Shown here: positions 22,462-32,238 of the stretch, in pieces
Layout: each line of letters opens with the position of its first letter
Position numbering within the stretch: the first letter of the stretch is position 1
Origin: Candidatus Limnocylindrales bacterium
GTDB lineage: Bacteria; Desulfobacterota; Binatia; UBA1149; CAITLU01
Assembly: GCA_035571835.1 (NCBI GenBank)
Contig: DATNBU010000027.1
Coordinates: forward strand, 1 to 64,000
DNA: 64,000 nucleotides
Direction: 5' to 3'
The notes under the pieces: model-generated
What the model saw: only the letters and a program-made list of their open reading frames with translations
Told to the model about the DNA's origin: nothing
The model's database searches: none
Made by a program: the position numbers and the translations under genes

Positions 22462-25206
22462 ATGAAAGCGATCCGGATTGCCGCGATTGCACTGACGATC
22501 GCGCTCACGGCGCTGCACGCGTCGGCACAGACCTGCGGGGATGGACTGGTGACGGGCGGCGAAGCCTGCGACGTCGCGGCCACGACGTCCGGGGCCGACG
22601 AGTGCGACGGCTGCGGCAAGGACTGCACGCTCAGCGAAGAGTGCGGAGTGGCGAGCTGCGAGGACGGACTCGACAACGACTCCGACGGCCTGACCGACTC
22701 CGAAGACCCCGAGTGCACGACGCTCGTGGAGCTTCAGCCGCTGGCAGTAGTCGGCACGAACGCAACGGCAAGAAGCGCATTCATGGGACTGATGTCGCAG
22801 GTCGAGTCCTGTGACGCCCTCGGAAACTGCGGCGTCCTCACCGGCCGGACACTCGACACCACCGACCCGTATCCGTTCGGCGATTCCAAGGCGGATGTCT
22901 GCGTGACGCAGGTCAAGATGCAGCACGCGGTGGTCGAAGGCGCGCTGACCGTGGTCGGAAGCGCGTTGTTCCTCGGCCCGCAGGGATATTCGGGATTCGG
23001 TTCCACCTACGTTGCCGACGACGGAATGCTGCCGCAGATGCGCGACGGCTTTCCTCCCAGGGTCGGACTGCCTCCCGGGCTCTGCCTCGACGGCGTGACG
23101 CCGTGCCTGGTGGACGATCATTGTCCTCCACCAGTCGGCTGCGAAAACAGGCTGACGCTCGACGATCCGATGAATACCGCCGTGGATCTTACTGGTACCG
23201 GTGTCGGCGCCCCGTACCTCGCCGAGTGCAACACCGCTCTGGCGGTCCTCAACGATCTGGCGGCTGAAGTCGGTTCCATCGTAAGCGGCTCCGGCACGAA
23301 CATCCGGGTGAAAACGAAGCAGTCTCTCACCGTCGGCCCGCTTTCGCCTGGTCCGAACGTGTTCAACTACGGTGTGGTGCGAGTTGCCAAGCTCGGAAAA
23401 ATCACGATCGATGGACCGGCCGATTCGTCGTTCGTCGCAGTAGTGTCGCGCGGAATGAAGATCGGCCGCGACGCCGACATCGAGCTGACCGGCGGAATCG
23501 AGCCGCGCAACGTGCTGTTCGCGATGGTCGGCAATCAAGGCGGCATCACGGTCGCGCGCGAAGCCAGCACGGCGGGCACGCTGCTCGCGCCGGCGCGGCC
23601 GCGCATCAAGCTGGGATGGGAGTCCGAGGTCGAAGGCGCACTGTTCGGTCGTTACGTTCAAATGAAGGAACGAAGCCGCGTGCTCCACACTCCGTTCACG
23701 GGGCTTCTGCCGACGAATCTCGAGATCGACGCGTCGGACTCGCCGGATCCGGTGACGGCGGGAAACCAGCTCACATACTCGCTTACTGTGCGCAACAACG
23801 GCATCGCGTGGGCGCCGGCGGTGACGGTGACCGATACGCTCGACGGCGGCGTCAAGTTCGTCAGCGTCAGCTCGAGCCAGGGATCCTGCGTGCACGACGG
23901 CAGTGCCACCGGCGGCGACGTCACCTGCTTTCTCGGCGCGCTCCCCGACAGCGACGCTGCGCCGGCCAACGAAGCGACGATCAACATCACTGTCCAGGTC
24001 AACTGCGACACGCGCACCAGCGTAGGCAACACGGCCACCGTTGCGGCCCAGACGGCCGAGCTCGATCCGGCGGACAATACGGTGATCGAGACGACGACCG
24101 TCACCGAAGATGCGACGCTCGTCGTGCTGGAAAGCGACAGCGTCGATCCAGTCGAAGAGGGCACGGCACTCGCGTACACGATCACCGTACAGAACACCGG
24201 CGCGGCGAGCTGTGCGCGAAGCGTGAACATCGCCGACACGCTGCCGGCGGCACTCGTCGGAGAAACGGTTTCGATCGCTCCGGGGTCGGTGCCGGGTTGT
24301 CCGGCGCATCTGACGTGTACGGCAAGCTGTCCCGGAAACGTCTTCCCGTGCGGCGTGACCGCGCTTCCGGCCGGACAGACCGTGACGATTCAGGTGACCG
24401 GCGGAACGGTCGCCGATGGCACGGCGATCCTCGGCAATACGGCGGAGCTCAGCAATCCGGTGACGGCCACGTCCGCCGACGGCAGCGACTCCGAACCGGA
24501 GACGACCGACGTCGTTCGCAACCAGGGTGACAGCTGCGCGGGCGGCACCGGCGCGGACTGCACGACGTCGAGCTGTGTCGACGGCTTCTGCTGCGGCGGC
24601 GGCTGCTCCGGCACGTGCGAGGCCTGCAACGTCAGCGGCAGCGAAGGAACCTGCACCGGGATTGCGGCCAACACCGATCCCGCGAGCGAATGCGGCGCAC
24701 TGTGCTCGGTATGCGACGGTAACGGCGGCTCGGGCGGCGGGGCGTGCACGCCGGCGACGAACGGAACCGATCCGAACAACGACTGCGCCGCTGCCAGCCA
24801 GGACAGCTGCGATTTCGACGGACAGTGCAACGGCTCCGGAGCGTGTCGCTTCTACGCTGCCGGCACGGCGTGCCTGAGCCAGCTCGATACGCCGTGCAGC
24901 AATCCGAACACGTGCGACGGCTCCGGCACCTGCCTCGAAAACCACGAACCGGCGACGACGCTCTGCACCGGTTCGTCGCAAGGCGGCGCCTGTGACGACG
25001 ATACGTCAGACCACTGCGCCGGCTCTTCGGACTCGTGCATCGACGTATACGAGCCGACGAGCGTCATCTGCCGAAGCGACGCGGGGGAATGCGATATCGC
25101 CGAAACGTGCACGGGCGCTTCCGGGTCCTGTCCGGCGGACGCCTTCGAGCCCAACGGAACGCCGTGCTCGGGCGGCGCCTGCGATGGAGCCGGCATCTGC
25201 CAGTGA
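22462..25206 (+). CDS. Secreted multi-domain protein: Cys motif, beta-solenoid domain, two DUF11 repeats, Cys-rich tail
   Basis: 914 residues, ATG preceded by GGGGGGAT. Signal peptide about 1-23 (IALTIALTALHASAQ). Next is a short DUF4215-like segment (CGDGLVTGGEACD, about 25-70), then a domain of about 320 residues whose rungs (NIRVKTKQSLTVG, KLGKITIDG, GRDADIELTGG, GGITVAREA) resemble ice-binding-like or choice-of-anchor solenoids. Two DUF11 Ig-like domains follow (about 425-545 and 550-690; LEIDASDSPDPVTAGNQLTY, GNTATV). The last 220 residues are Cys-rich modules ending in the CRSDAGECDIAETCTG repeat type found in the giant proteins at 1-11.6 kb. It lacks their shared C-terminal domain. An exported surface protein is likely; the function is unknown. 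Confidence 0.87.
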   Translation: MKAIRIAAIALTIALTALHASAQTCGDGLVTGGEACDVAATTSGADECDGCGKDCTLSEECGVASCEDGLDNDSDGLTDSEDPECTTLVELQPLAVVGTNATARSAFMGLMSQVESCDALGNCGVLTGRTLDTTDPYPFGDSKADVCVTQVKMQHAVVEGALTVVGSALFLGPQGYSGFGSTYVADDGMLPQMRDGFPPRVGLPPGLCLDGVTPCLVDDHCPPPVGCENRLTLDDPMNTAVDLTGTGVGAPYLAECNTALAVLNDLAAEVGSIVSGSGTNIRVKTKQSLTVGPLSPGPNVFNYGVVRVAKLGKITIDGPADSSFVAVVSRGMKIGRDADIELTGGIEPRNVLFAMVGNQGGITVAREASTAGTLLAPARPRIKLGWESEVEGALFGRYVQMKERSRVLHTPFTGLLPTNLEIDASDSPDPVTAGNQLTYSLTVRNNGIAWAPAVTVTDTLDGGVKFVSVSSSQGSCVHDGSATGGDVTCFLGALPDSDAAPANEATINITVQVNCDTRTSVGNTATVAAQTAELDPADNTVIETTTVTEDATLVVLESDSVDPVEEGTALAYTITVQNTGAASCARSVNIADTLPAALVGETVSIAPGSVPGCPAHLTCTASCPGNVFPCGVTALPAGQTVTIQVTGGTVADGTAILGNTAELSNPVTATSADGSDSEPETTDVVRNQGDSCAGGTGADCTTSSCVDGFCCGGGCSGTCEACNVSGSEGTCTGIAANTDPASECGALCSVCDGNGGSGGGACTPATNGTDPNNDCAAASQDSCDFDGQCNGSGACRFYAAGTACLSQLDTPCSNPNTCDGSGTCLENHEPATTLCTGSSQGGACDDDTSDHCAGSSDSCIDVYEPTSVICRSDAGECDIAETCTGASGSCPADAFEPNGTPCSGGACDGAGICQ

Positions 25207-25353
25207 CGGCGGTGACCGACTTGCTCGTTTGACACGATGGCGTGAGCGCAGTGATGCCTCACGCCGTCGTCGGTCTGGAGGCCGATCCACCCTGCGACAC
25301 CGGTCGTGGCCTGTGAATCAGCCCGGCGACGCACGGACAATCGCATGCGCGGC

Positions 25354-27654
25354 TCAGTGGTCGAGCGACACCGACCGCAGCCGCAGCGCGTTGGCAATCA
25401 CGCTCACCGACGACAGCGACATCGCGGCTGCCGCGAGCACCGGTGACGGCCGCAGGCCGAACCACGGATAGAGAAGCCCCGCCGCCACGCCGACGGCGAC
25501 GACGTTGTAGAAGAACGCAAAGAACAGGTTCTGGCGGATGTTCTGCATCGTCGCCTGCGAGAGCCGCCTCGCGCGCGCGATGCCGCGAAGGTCGCCGCGC
25601 ACGAGCGTGACGGCGGCGCTCTCGATCGCGATGTCGGTGCCGGTTCCCATCGCGATGCCGACGTCGGCTGCGGCGAGCGCCGGCGCATCGTTGACGCCGT
25701 CGCCGGCCATTGCGACGACCTTGCCGCGGCGGCGCAGATCCTCGATCACCTGCTGCTTGCGGTCGGGAAGAACACCGGCCTCGACGTTGTCGATCCCGAG
25801 CCGCCTTGCGATCGCTTCGGCCGTGCGCGGATTGTCGCCGGTCAGCATGACGACCTCGAGATGCTGCGCACGCAGCGAAGCCAGCGCGGCCGGAGTCGAT
25901 GCCTTGACCGGATCGGCAATCGCGATGACACCGGCCAGCGACTTTTCGATTCCGACGAAGATCACCGTGTTTCCGTCGCTGCGGAGCTGGTCGGCCCGTT
26001 CGCGCATCATCGAGACGTCGATGCCTTCCGCGGCCTGAAGCTCTGCGCTGCCGACGACGATGCGCCTGCCGCCGGCGAGCGCGCGGGTGCCCTTGCCGGC
26101 GAAGCTCTCGAAATCTTCGGCTTGCGCGATCGCGAGCGCGCGATCCGCCGCGGCTCGAACGACTGCATTCGCAAGCGGATGCTCGCTTCCGCGTTCGACG
26201 CTCGCCGCAGCGGCGAGGACATCGGCGTCGGCGTACTGGCTCGCCGCAATGATCGTGACGACGGCGGGCCGTCCTTCGGTCAGCGTGCCGGTCTTGTCGA
26301 CGACGATCGTCGTCACCTTCTCCATCCGCTCGAGCGCATCGGCGCTGCGCACGAGGATCCCGGCCGTCGCGCCGCGACCGATCCCGACCATCACCGACAT
26401 CGGAGTCGCCAGGCCGAGCGCACACGGGCACGCGATGATCAGCACGCTGACGGCGGCGACGAGCGCGTTGGCGAAGCGGGGCTCCGGGCCGAGTGCAGCC
26501 CACGCCACGAACGAAAGGGCGGCCACCGCGATCACGGCCGGCACGAACAGCGCGGAGATGCGGTCGACGAGGCGCTGCACCGGCGCGCGGCTCCGCTGCG
26601 CATCGCTGACCATCTTGACGATGCGCGCGAGCACCGAGTCGCGCCCGAGCTTTTCGGCGCGAAGCACGAACGATCCCGACAGGTTGATGGTTCCACCGAT
26701 GACGGCGTCGCCGGCGGCTTTGGCGACCGGCATCGATTCACCGGTCAGAAGCGATTCATCGATCGATGACGCGCCTTCGACGACGGTGCCGTCGGCGGGA
26801 ATCTTTTCGCCCGGCCGCACGCGCAGCCGGTCGCCGGCCGACACGAGCTCGAGCGCAACTTCCTCGTCGCTGCCGTCGTCACGGATGCGGCGCGCCGTTG
26901 GAGGAGCAAGACGCAGCAGCGCGCGGATGGCACCGGAAGTTCGATCGCGCGCGCGCAGCTCGAGCACCTGGCCGGCAAGCGCGAGCGCCGTGATGACCGC
27001 AGCCGCTTCGAAGTAGACCGGTACCGCACCGTCGTGCTCGCGCATCGCGGGCGGGAACAGGTCCGGAAAGAAAAGGGCGACCACGCTGTAGATCCACGCG
27101 ACGCCCGTCCCGAGAGCGAGCAGCGTGAACATGTTGAGGCTGCGATGGACGATCGAATCGAGCCCGCGCCGGAAGAACACCGAGCCTGCAAACAGGACGG
27201 CTGGAGTCGCGAGGACTCCCTGCACCCACGACGACGCACGCGGCGAAAGCCATACCGAATGGCCCGCCGCATGCGTGGCCATCTCGAGCACGAACACCGG
27301 AAGCGCCAGCACGGCGGCGAACCAGAGCCGCTTCGTCATCTCCGCAAGCTCGGGATTCGGCGCGTCGTCGGCGGTCAGCACTTCGGGTTCGAGGGCCATT
27401 CCGCAGATCGGACACGAGCCGGGCCCGATCCGGCGTACCTCCGGGTGCATCGGGCACGTATAGACAGCGGCGGGATCGAGCGCTGCGGCCGGCGCGTGCG
27501 TCGCGGCCGACGTGTAGCGGCCAGGGTCGGCGGCGAACTTCGCGTGGCAGCGCGGATTGCAGAACCAGTACGTGCGCCCGTCGTGCTCGCTGTGCGGCTT
27601 GGTCGCCGCCGGCTCGACGGCCATACCGCAGACAGGATCGATCTCGGTCGCCAT
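25354..27654 (-). CDS. copA: Copper/heavy-metal-translocating P-type ATPase (P1B) with YHS and heavy-metal-binding domains
   Basis: 766 residues. The N-terminus has a YHS metal domain ([10 protein letters not shown], with [14 protein letters not shown]; about 6-45). A heavy-metal-binding domain follows (YTCPMHPEV to [11 protein letters not shown], about 65-90) in place of the usual GMTCxxC ferredoxin-like domains. Then come six to eight membrane helices with the CPC ion motif (about 409-411), the TGES actuator loop, DKTGT phosphorylation site (about 450), SEHP, and GDGVND hinge (about 651). It exports Cu(I) or a similar soft metal across the inner membrane using ATP. It is on the same strand as the FKBP lipoprotein upstream, with a REP palindrome between them. 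No copper regulator is visible nearby. Whether copper or silver is preferred cannot be told. Confidence 0.93.
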   Translation of the reverse strand: MATEIDPVCGMAVEPAATKPHSEHDGRTYWFCNPRCHAKFAADPGRYTSAATHAPAAALDPAAVYTCPMHPEVRRIGPGSCPICGMALEPEVLTADDAPNPELAEMTKRLWFAAVLALPVFVLEMATHAAGHSVWLSPRASSWVQGVLATPAVLFAGSVFFRRGLDSIVHRSLNMFTLLALGTGVAWIYSVVALFFPDLFPPAMREHDGAVPVYFEAAAVITALALAGQVLELRARDRTSGAIRALLRLAPPTARRIRDDGSDEEVALELVSAGDRLRVRPGEKIPADGTVVEGASSIDESLLTGESMPVAKAAGDAVIGGTINLSGSFVLRAEKLGRDSVLARIVKMVSDAQRSRAPVQRLVDRISALFVPAVIAVAALSFVAWAALGPEPRFANALVAAVSVLIIACPCALGLATPMSVMVGIGRGATAGILVRSADALERMEKVTTIVVDKTGTLTEGRPAVVTIIAASQYADADVLAAAASVERGSEHPLANAVVRAAADRALAIAQAEDFESFAGKGTRALAGGRRIVVGSAELQAAEGIDVSMMRERADQLRSDGNTVIFVGIEKSLAGVIAIADPVKASTPAALASLRAQHLEVVMLTGDNPRTAEAIARRLGIDNVEAGVLPDRKQQVIEDLRRRGKVVAMAGDGVNDAPALAAADVGIAMGTGTDIAIESAAVTLVRGDLRGIARARRLSQATMQNIRQNLFFAFFYNVVAVGVAAGLLYPWFGLRPSPVLAAAAMSLSSVSVIANALRLRSVSLDH

Positions 27655-27687
27655 GGAAGCGTTGTTGCAGCAGACGCGCTGCGTGGG

Positions 27688-27764
27688 AAATCGGGGACAG
27701 ACACCGATTAGCGGAAATCGGTGTCTGTCCCCGATTACGCAAAATCGGTGTCTGTCCCGGTTTT
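27688..27764. repeat. REP-like element with three GGGGACAGACAC-family arms
   Basis: An inverted pair (27688-27709 and 27716-27736, 21 matching bases) is followed by a third copy in the second orientation (27741-27764, AAAATCGGTGTCTGTCCCGG). The core is the same as at 19178-19227. It fills the gap between the FKBP stop (27773) and the copA start (27654), where it could act as a transcription attenuator or mRNA stabiliser between co-oriented genes. Confidence 0.8.
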
Positions 27765-27772
27765 ACGGGTTG

Positions 27773-28276
27773 CTAGTTGATCTTGAGCAGCTCGACGTCG
27801 AAGACGAGCGTCGCGTTGGGCGGGATCTTGCCGCCCGCACCGGCGGCGCCGTAGCCGAGCTCGGGCGGAATCGTGAAGCGGTACTTCGATCCGACGCTCA
27901 TCAGCTGAACGCCTTCGGTCCAGCCTTTGATCACGCGATTGAGCGGAAACGTTGCCGGCTGCCCGCGGTCGTACGAGCTGTCGAACACCGTGCCGTCGGT
28001 CAGCGTACCTTTGTAGTTGACCGTGACGCTGTCGGTCGCCGACGGCTTCGGGCCGCTGCCTTCGGTCAGCACTTCATATTTCAGGCCACTAGCTGTGGTG
28101 ATCACCTTGCCGGTCTCCTTGGGGGGCGTGGCGACCTTCGTGTCCTTCGTGTCGCCGGTTGCCGGAGCGGTGGCCGGTTTGGCGGCCTGCTCCGGGGTTT
28201 TGCTGCTTTTTGCGCAGGCCGTGAGGGTGCATGTAAGCGCGACCGCAAGGGTCATGGTCGTAAACAGGATTCTCAT
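27773..28276 (-). CDS. FKBP-type peptidyl-prolyl isomerase, lipoprotein
   Basis: 167 residues from the ATG at 28276, which has TGGAG about ten bases upstream; the in-frame extension of 33 codons lacks support. A lipoprotein signal is clear: LAVALTCTLTAC with the lipobox cysteine at about residue 21. A Lys/Pro/Thr/Ala-rich linker follows, then one FKBP domain (about 75-167) with VTVNYKGTLTDGTVFDSSYDRG, GWTEGVQLMSVG, YGAAGAGGKIPPNATLVFDVEL. It should catalyse cis-trans isomerisation of prolyl bonds in the periplasm, anchored to a membrane. The length is typical of short FKBP lipoproteins. It is divergent from the helicase gene and upstream of copA. Confidence 0.92.
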   Translation of the reverse strand: MRILFTTMTLAVALTCTLTACAKSSKTPEQAAKPATAPATGDTKDTKVATPPKETGKVITTASGLKYEVLTEGSGPKPSATDSVTVNYKGTLTDGTVFDSSYDRGQPATFPLNRVIKGWTEGVQLMSVGSKYRFTIPPELGYGAAGAGGKIPPNATLVFDVELLKIN

Positions 28277-28556
28277 CGTGATTGTGCTCCAGGGGATCTT
28301 CGGGCTCTTCGGACGAATGGACGGACCGGTGATTCTAGTCAAAAACGCTGCGGCATTCCCACTGGACTCGCGCAATCGCGGACACGTTCGGGGACCGTCC
28401 AGCTGGGACGCACTGCGTGCGGCTCGCGTTGCTTTTGCAGCCTCCGCCCCATAGTCAGGTCGGCTTCGTTAATTGCCGAGACGCCCCCTCACGGGACCGG
28501 TCCTCTTCGAGGCGGTGCCAATCGGGAGCCATCGCTTCCGCATTCGAGGGGAAAAC

Positions 28557-30437
28557 ATGATGAAACGCTTCGAGCCGGCTTCCGGCGCGACTGATCTATC
28601 TTTGCCGGACGACTTCTCCGCCCCTGCGGGCGCCGGCGACTGCCTGCATCCGGCTATTGCCGAACCGCTGCTCGAGGCCCTCATCGGCCGCGGCATCACT
28701 GCATTGACCGCGGTCCAGACCGCGGTGCTCGAGGCCGGAATCACCGGGCGCGATCTCAAGATTTCGTCCCAGACCGGCTCCGGCAAGACCATCGCGATCG
28801 GCCTCGTGCTTGCGCCTCCGCTGCTCGAAGCCGCGGCGACGTCGGCACCTCGGGCGCTCAAAACGCTCAAGGCGCTGGTTGTCGTGCCGACGCGCGAGCT
28901 GGCCGTGCAGGTGAGCGCCGAGCTCGAATGGCTGTACGCGGGCGTCCCCGGCATCGAGGTCGAATGCGTGACCGGCGGGACCAGCGTGTCCAACGAGCGC
29001 CGCCGCCTGGTGCGCAAGCCCGCCATCGTCGTCGGCACTCCGGGCCGCATGCTCGATCACATCCGGACCAATGCGCTCGACTGCACGTCGATTGCCGAAG
29101 TCGTTCTCGACGAAGCCGACCGCATGCTCGACATGGGCTTCCGCGAGGAGCTCGAAGCGATCCTCGACGCGACGCCGAAAGAGCGCCTGACCCATCTCGT
29201 CTCGGCGACTTTTCCGCCGGAGATCCAGAAGCTCGCGCGCAAGTACCAGAACGATCCGGTGACCGTCGAAGGCACGCGGCTCGGCGCGGCCAACCAGGAC
29301 ATCGAGCACATCGGCCATCTTGTGCGGCTTCACGATCGCTACGCTGCGATCGTCAACCTGCTTCTGCTTGGCGGCGACGAGCGCACGCTCGTGTTCGTCA
29401 ATACGAGGGCGCAGGCGGCCGAGCTTGCCGACCAGCTCGCGGCCGACGGTTTCTCGTCCGCGTCGCTCAGCGGCGAGCTCGAGCAGAACCAGCGCACGCG
29501 CACGCTCGAAGCGTTTCGCACCGGCCTCGTCGGCGTGCTGGTCGCGACCGACGTTGCCGCGCGCGGCCTCGACGTTCCCGACGTGACGATGGTGATTCAC
29601 ACCGACGCTCCGTTCGATTCGGAAAGCTACACGCATCGCGCCGGCCGCACCGGCCGCGCAGGAAAGAAAGGCCGCAGCGTGCTGCTCGCGCCGCCGCAGC
29701 GCCAGCAGAAGATTGAGTACCTGCTGTCGCGCGCGAAGGTGAAGCTCGAGTGGCGCGACGTGCCGGGCGCGGCGCAGGTCGAAAAAGCGCTCGCCAAGCG
29801 CGAACGCCGCCGGCTTCGGATGGCGCTCGAGGAAGCACCGGCGCCGCCGGCTTCCGAGCTCGTCTATGCGGCAACGCTGCTCGAAGAGCTCGACGAAGGC
29901 GGCGCAGCGACGCTCGTCGCGCGCCTGATCGACCTTTGCCGAAACCGTGGGATCGCCGAGCCGCGACAGGTCGAGCCGGTCCGCCCGGGTTCTGCCGGAC
30001 GCTCGCGCGTCGGCGACCTGAATGATCGCGCGCCGTGGCAGCGTCCCGCTCCGCGCGCACGAACGAACGAATCGAGGAGCGCCGAGAGAACCCGACCGGC
30101 CGATCTTTCGGAAGCCCGTGAGCGCAGCCGCCGCACCGACGACGATCGTCCGATGCATCGCGAGAGCGAAGGTCCCCGCGGACGCGACCGGCGCGCCGAG
30201 CAGTTCGAGATCAATCTGGGGCACAAAGGCGGCGCCACTCCCCAGCGCCTGCTTGCGATGCTGTGCCGGCGCGGCGACGTTTCCGGCCGCATGATCGGTT
30301 CGATCGAGATCGACTCGCACATGGCGAGCTTCGAAGTCTGCGGCGACGTGGCGCGTGAATTCGAGCACAACGCGTCGATGCCCGACTCCCGCGATCCGCA
30401 CGTGCTGATCCGCCGCGCACGGCCGTCGAGGCGCTAG
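28557..30437 (+). CDS. DEAD-box RNA helicase with a DbpA-type RNA-binding domain
   Basis: 626 residues from the first of two adjacent ATG codons at 28557, preceded by GAGGGG. Motifs in order: TALTAVQ (Q motif), SQTGSGKT (Walker A, about 72), PTRELAVQ, TPGR, LDEAD (about 185), SATF, VLVATDVAARGLD and HRAGRTGRAGKKG. These make up a full RecA-like pair. After a charged Arg/Glu linker (about 450-545) comes a DbpA/CsdA-like RNA-binding domain (INLGHKGGATPQRLLAMLC, about 551-615). It unwinds structured RNA and probably acts in ribosome assembly or cold adaptation, like DeaD/DbpA. It stands alone and converges on the rRNA methyltransferase gene with only seven bases between stops. Confidence 0.94.
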   Translation: MMKRFEPASGATDLSLPDDFSAPAGAGDCLHPAIAEPLLEALIGRGITALTAVQTAVLEAGITGRDLKISSQTGSGKTIAIGLVLAPPLLEAAATSAPRALKTLKALVVVPTRELAVQVSAELEWLYAGVPGIEVECVTGGTSVSNERRRLVRKPAIVVGTPGRMLDHIRTNALDCTSIAEVVLDEADRMLDMGFREELEAILDATPKERLTHLVSATFPPEIQKLARKYQNDPVTVEGTRLGAANQDIEHIGHLVRLHDRYAAIVNLLLLGGDERTLVFVNTRAQAAELADQLAADGFSSASLSGELEQNQRTRTLEAFRTGLVGVLVATDVAARGLDVPDVTMVIHTDAPFDSESYTHRAGRTGRAGKKGRSVLLAPPQRQQKIEYLLSRAKVKLEWRDVPGAAQVEKALAKRERRRLRMALEEAPAPPASELVYAATLLEELDEGGAATLVARLIDLCRNRGIAEPRQVEPVRPGSAGRSRVGDLNDRAPWQRPAPRARTNESRSAERTRPADLSEARERSRRTDDDRPMHRESEGPRGRDRRAEQFEINLGHKGGATPQRLLAMLCRRGDVSGRMIGSIEIDSHMASFEVCGDVAREFEHNASMPDSRDPHVLIRRARPSRR

Positions 30438-30444
30438 CTCAGGC

Positions 30445-31587
30445 TTACGCCGCGGCGGGTCTTCCCGGCCGCGGACCGTGGAACTGATAGTACGTGCATT
30501 CGATCTGCGCGTTGTAGAGCTTGCGGCGCCGGTCGGCGCGCCTTCCGATCACGCGCTCGAAATCCGGCCACGACGTCAGAACGAAAAATGACCACGTCGC
30601 AAGGCGCGAGAACACGGCGGGCATCGATTCGTACAGCTCGAGGACGTCTCGCCGTTCTTCCAGGCGCACGCCATACGGCGGATTCGTCACGATGCATCCG
30701 TACTGCTGGCTGGAGGAGACTTCCGAAAACGGTAGCCGCTGGAAGTGAATGTCGGCCGCGACGCCGGCGCGCTCGGCGTGCCGCCTCGCCAGCGACAACG
30801 CCTCGTTGTCGATATCGGTCGCGAGGATCCGTTCGCCGAGGTCGGGAAGCTCGAGGTCGCGCGCCTCTTCGTGCGCGCGCGTCCAGATGTCCTCGTCGAA
30901 CATCGGCCAGTCCTCGGCGATGAACGATCTCGATACACCGGGCGCGATGTTGCGGCCGAGCATGGCCGCTTCGATCGCAATCGTACCGCTGCCGCAGAAC
31001 GGATCGATGAGCGGCTTGCCGCGTTTCCAGAACGAAAGGTCGACGAGCCCCGCCGCCAGCGTCTCGCGCAGCGGCGCGGCGCCGACGAGATCACGATAGC
31101 CGCGCTTGTGCAGGCCGTCGCCGCTGGTGTCGAGAAGAAGTGTCGCGGTGTCCTTGAGCAGCGCGACCTCGATCGGGAATGTCGCGCCCGTCTCCGGAAG
31201 GCTCGACGCGCCGTACGCGTCGAGAAGCCGCTCGACGATCGCCTTCTTCACGGTGCGCTGCACCGCGGGCACGCTCGACAGCGTGCTTTTGACGGATCGG
31301 CCCGAGACCGGGAACGCGTCGGCGGGCCCGATCCAGTCCTCCCACTCGATAGCCTGGACACTGTCGAACAGCGCATCGAAGTCCGCGGCCGGAAACTGTG
31401 CGATCCGCACGAGCACGCGGTCGGCCGAGCGAAGCCGCAGGTTGGCTCGCGCGACGGCGTGCTCGTCGCCGCGGAACTCGATGCGGCCGGTCTGCGTCGA
31501 AGTCGCCGGGTAGCCGAGCGCCTCGAGCTCGCGCATCACGACGGCTTCGAGGCCGAACGTGGACGTCGCGACGAGATCGAGCTGCAT
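30445..31587 (-). CDS. rlmL: THUMP-domain rRNA guanine-N2 methyltransferase (RlmL/YpsC-like)
   Basis: 380 residues. N-terminal ferredoxin-like plus THUMP region (about 1-165; STFGLEAVVMRELEALGY), then a Rossmann SAM methyltransferase. Signatures: LIDPFCGSGTIAIEAAMLGRNIAPG (SAM loop, about 193-217), LATDIDNEALSLARRHAERAG (about 255), and the catalytic TNPPYGVRL (about 300) that identifies base-N methyltransferases. The family makes m2G2445 or an equivalent mark in 23S rRNA. It lacks the second methyltransferase half found in the fused E. coli RlmKL, as is normal outside gammaproteobacteria. The gene tail faces the RNA helicase gene, another ribosome-assembly factor. Confidence 0.9.
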   Translation of the reverse strand: MQLDLVATSTFGLEAVVMRELEALGYPATSTQTGRIEFRGDEHAVARANLRLRSADRVLVRIAQFPAADFDALFDSVQAIEWEDWIGPADAFPVSGRSVKSTLSSVPAVQRTVKKAIVERLLDAYGASSLPETGATFPIEVALLKDTATLLLDTSGDGLHKRGYRDLVGAAPLRETLAAGLVDLSFWKRGKPLIDPFCGSGTIAIEAAMLGRNIAPGVSRSFIAEDWPMFDEDIWTRAHEEARDLELPDLGERILATDIDNEALSLARRHAERAGVAADIHFQRLPFSEVSSSQQYGCIVTNPPYGVRLEERRDVLELYESMPAVFSRLATWSFFVLTSWPDFERVIGRRADRRRKLYNAQIECTYYQFHGPRPGRPAAA

Positions 31588-31707
31588 GGCGCAAGGTTAT
31601 GGACGCGAAGCTATGCGGGCGCCAGAAGCGAGGGTTTCGTCGCATGTTGCGCGGGCGATGTTCATGCGCGTGGCGGCTGCGCGCAGCATGGCGCGCGCCG
31701 TCGATCG

Positions 31708-32064
31708 TCAGCGGGAGGGTTGCGGCAGGTAGGCCGCGACAAGCGCGCGGCATTCTTGCTGGCACTCGGGAAATCGCATCAGAAACGTGGCCTCGTCGCG
31801 GCAGCGGACGGCGAGAGGCTCCGGCATGTCGGGAAGTCCACAGAGAGCAGCCATGTCGTCGAAGCTGCGGTGGTAGATTCGCTCGCGCGAGTCCGCCGGT
31901 AGCGCCAGGAGCGCGCGCTGCTCGCTGTCGCCCCACCACTCGGCTGCCGCGACGCTCAGCAGCACGGCGGCAGCGACCACCGTCAGCCCCACGGTCGTGG
32001 AGATCGGCGAACGATAAGCGGTACGGTTGACCGAGAACTCGACCATGTCCGTCACCGTGGACAT
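31708..32064 (-). CDS. Small single-pass membrane protein, unknown function
   Basis: 118 residues. The N-terminus is followed by one strong membrane helix (VGLTVVAAAVLLSVAAAEWW, about 25-44). The remaining soluble domain has four cysteines (ALCGLPD, VRCRDEA, PECQQECRAL) that could form two disulfides if it faces the periplasm. The start may be ATG 32064 or the ATG seven codons later. No family is recognised. It lies 120 bases upstream of the rlmL start on the same strand, and is divergent from gnd. Confidence 0.65.
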   Translation of the reverse strand: MSTVTDMVEFSVNRTAYRSPISTTVGLTVVAAAVLLSVAAAEWWGDSEQRALLALPADSRERIYHRSFDDMAALCGLPDMPEPLAVRCRDEATFLMRFPECQQECRALVAAYLPQPSR

Positions 32065-32238
32065 AGTGCGCCGCGGCGGAGTCGAAGAAAAGCCGTCGAC
32101 CGTCGCCGCCCCTTGTGGGCATCGATGCCGCTACCGTACGACGACACATTCATCCGGCGCGCGCTGGGATCGGCGTCACACCCGTGATCGGATCGGGTCC
32201 GGATCGCGAACGATTGCGCGGTCACTGGAGAAGCATCG

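Noticed and set aside
22396..24981. Minus-strand open frame of 861 codons opposite the mosaic surface protein
   Set aside because: Shadow frame; Arg/Ala-rich with no domain, while the plus strand encodes recognisable DUF11 and Cys-rich modules.
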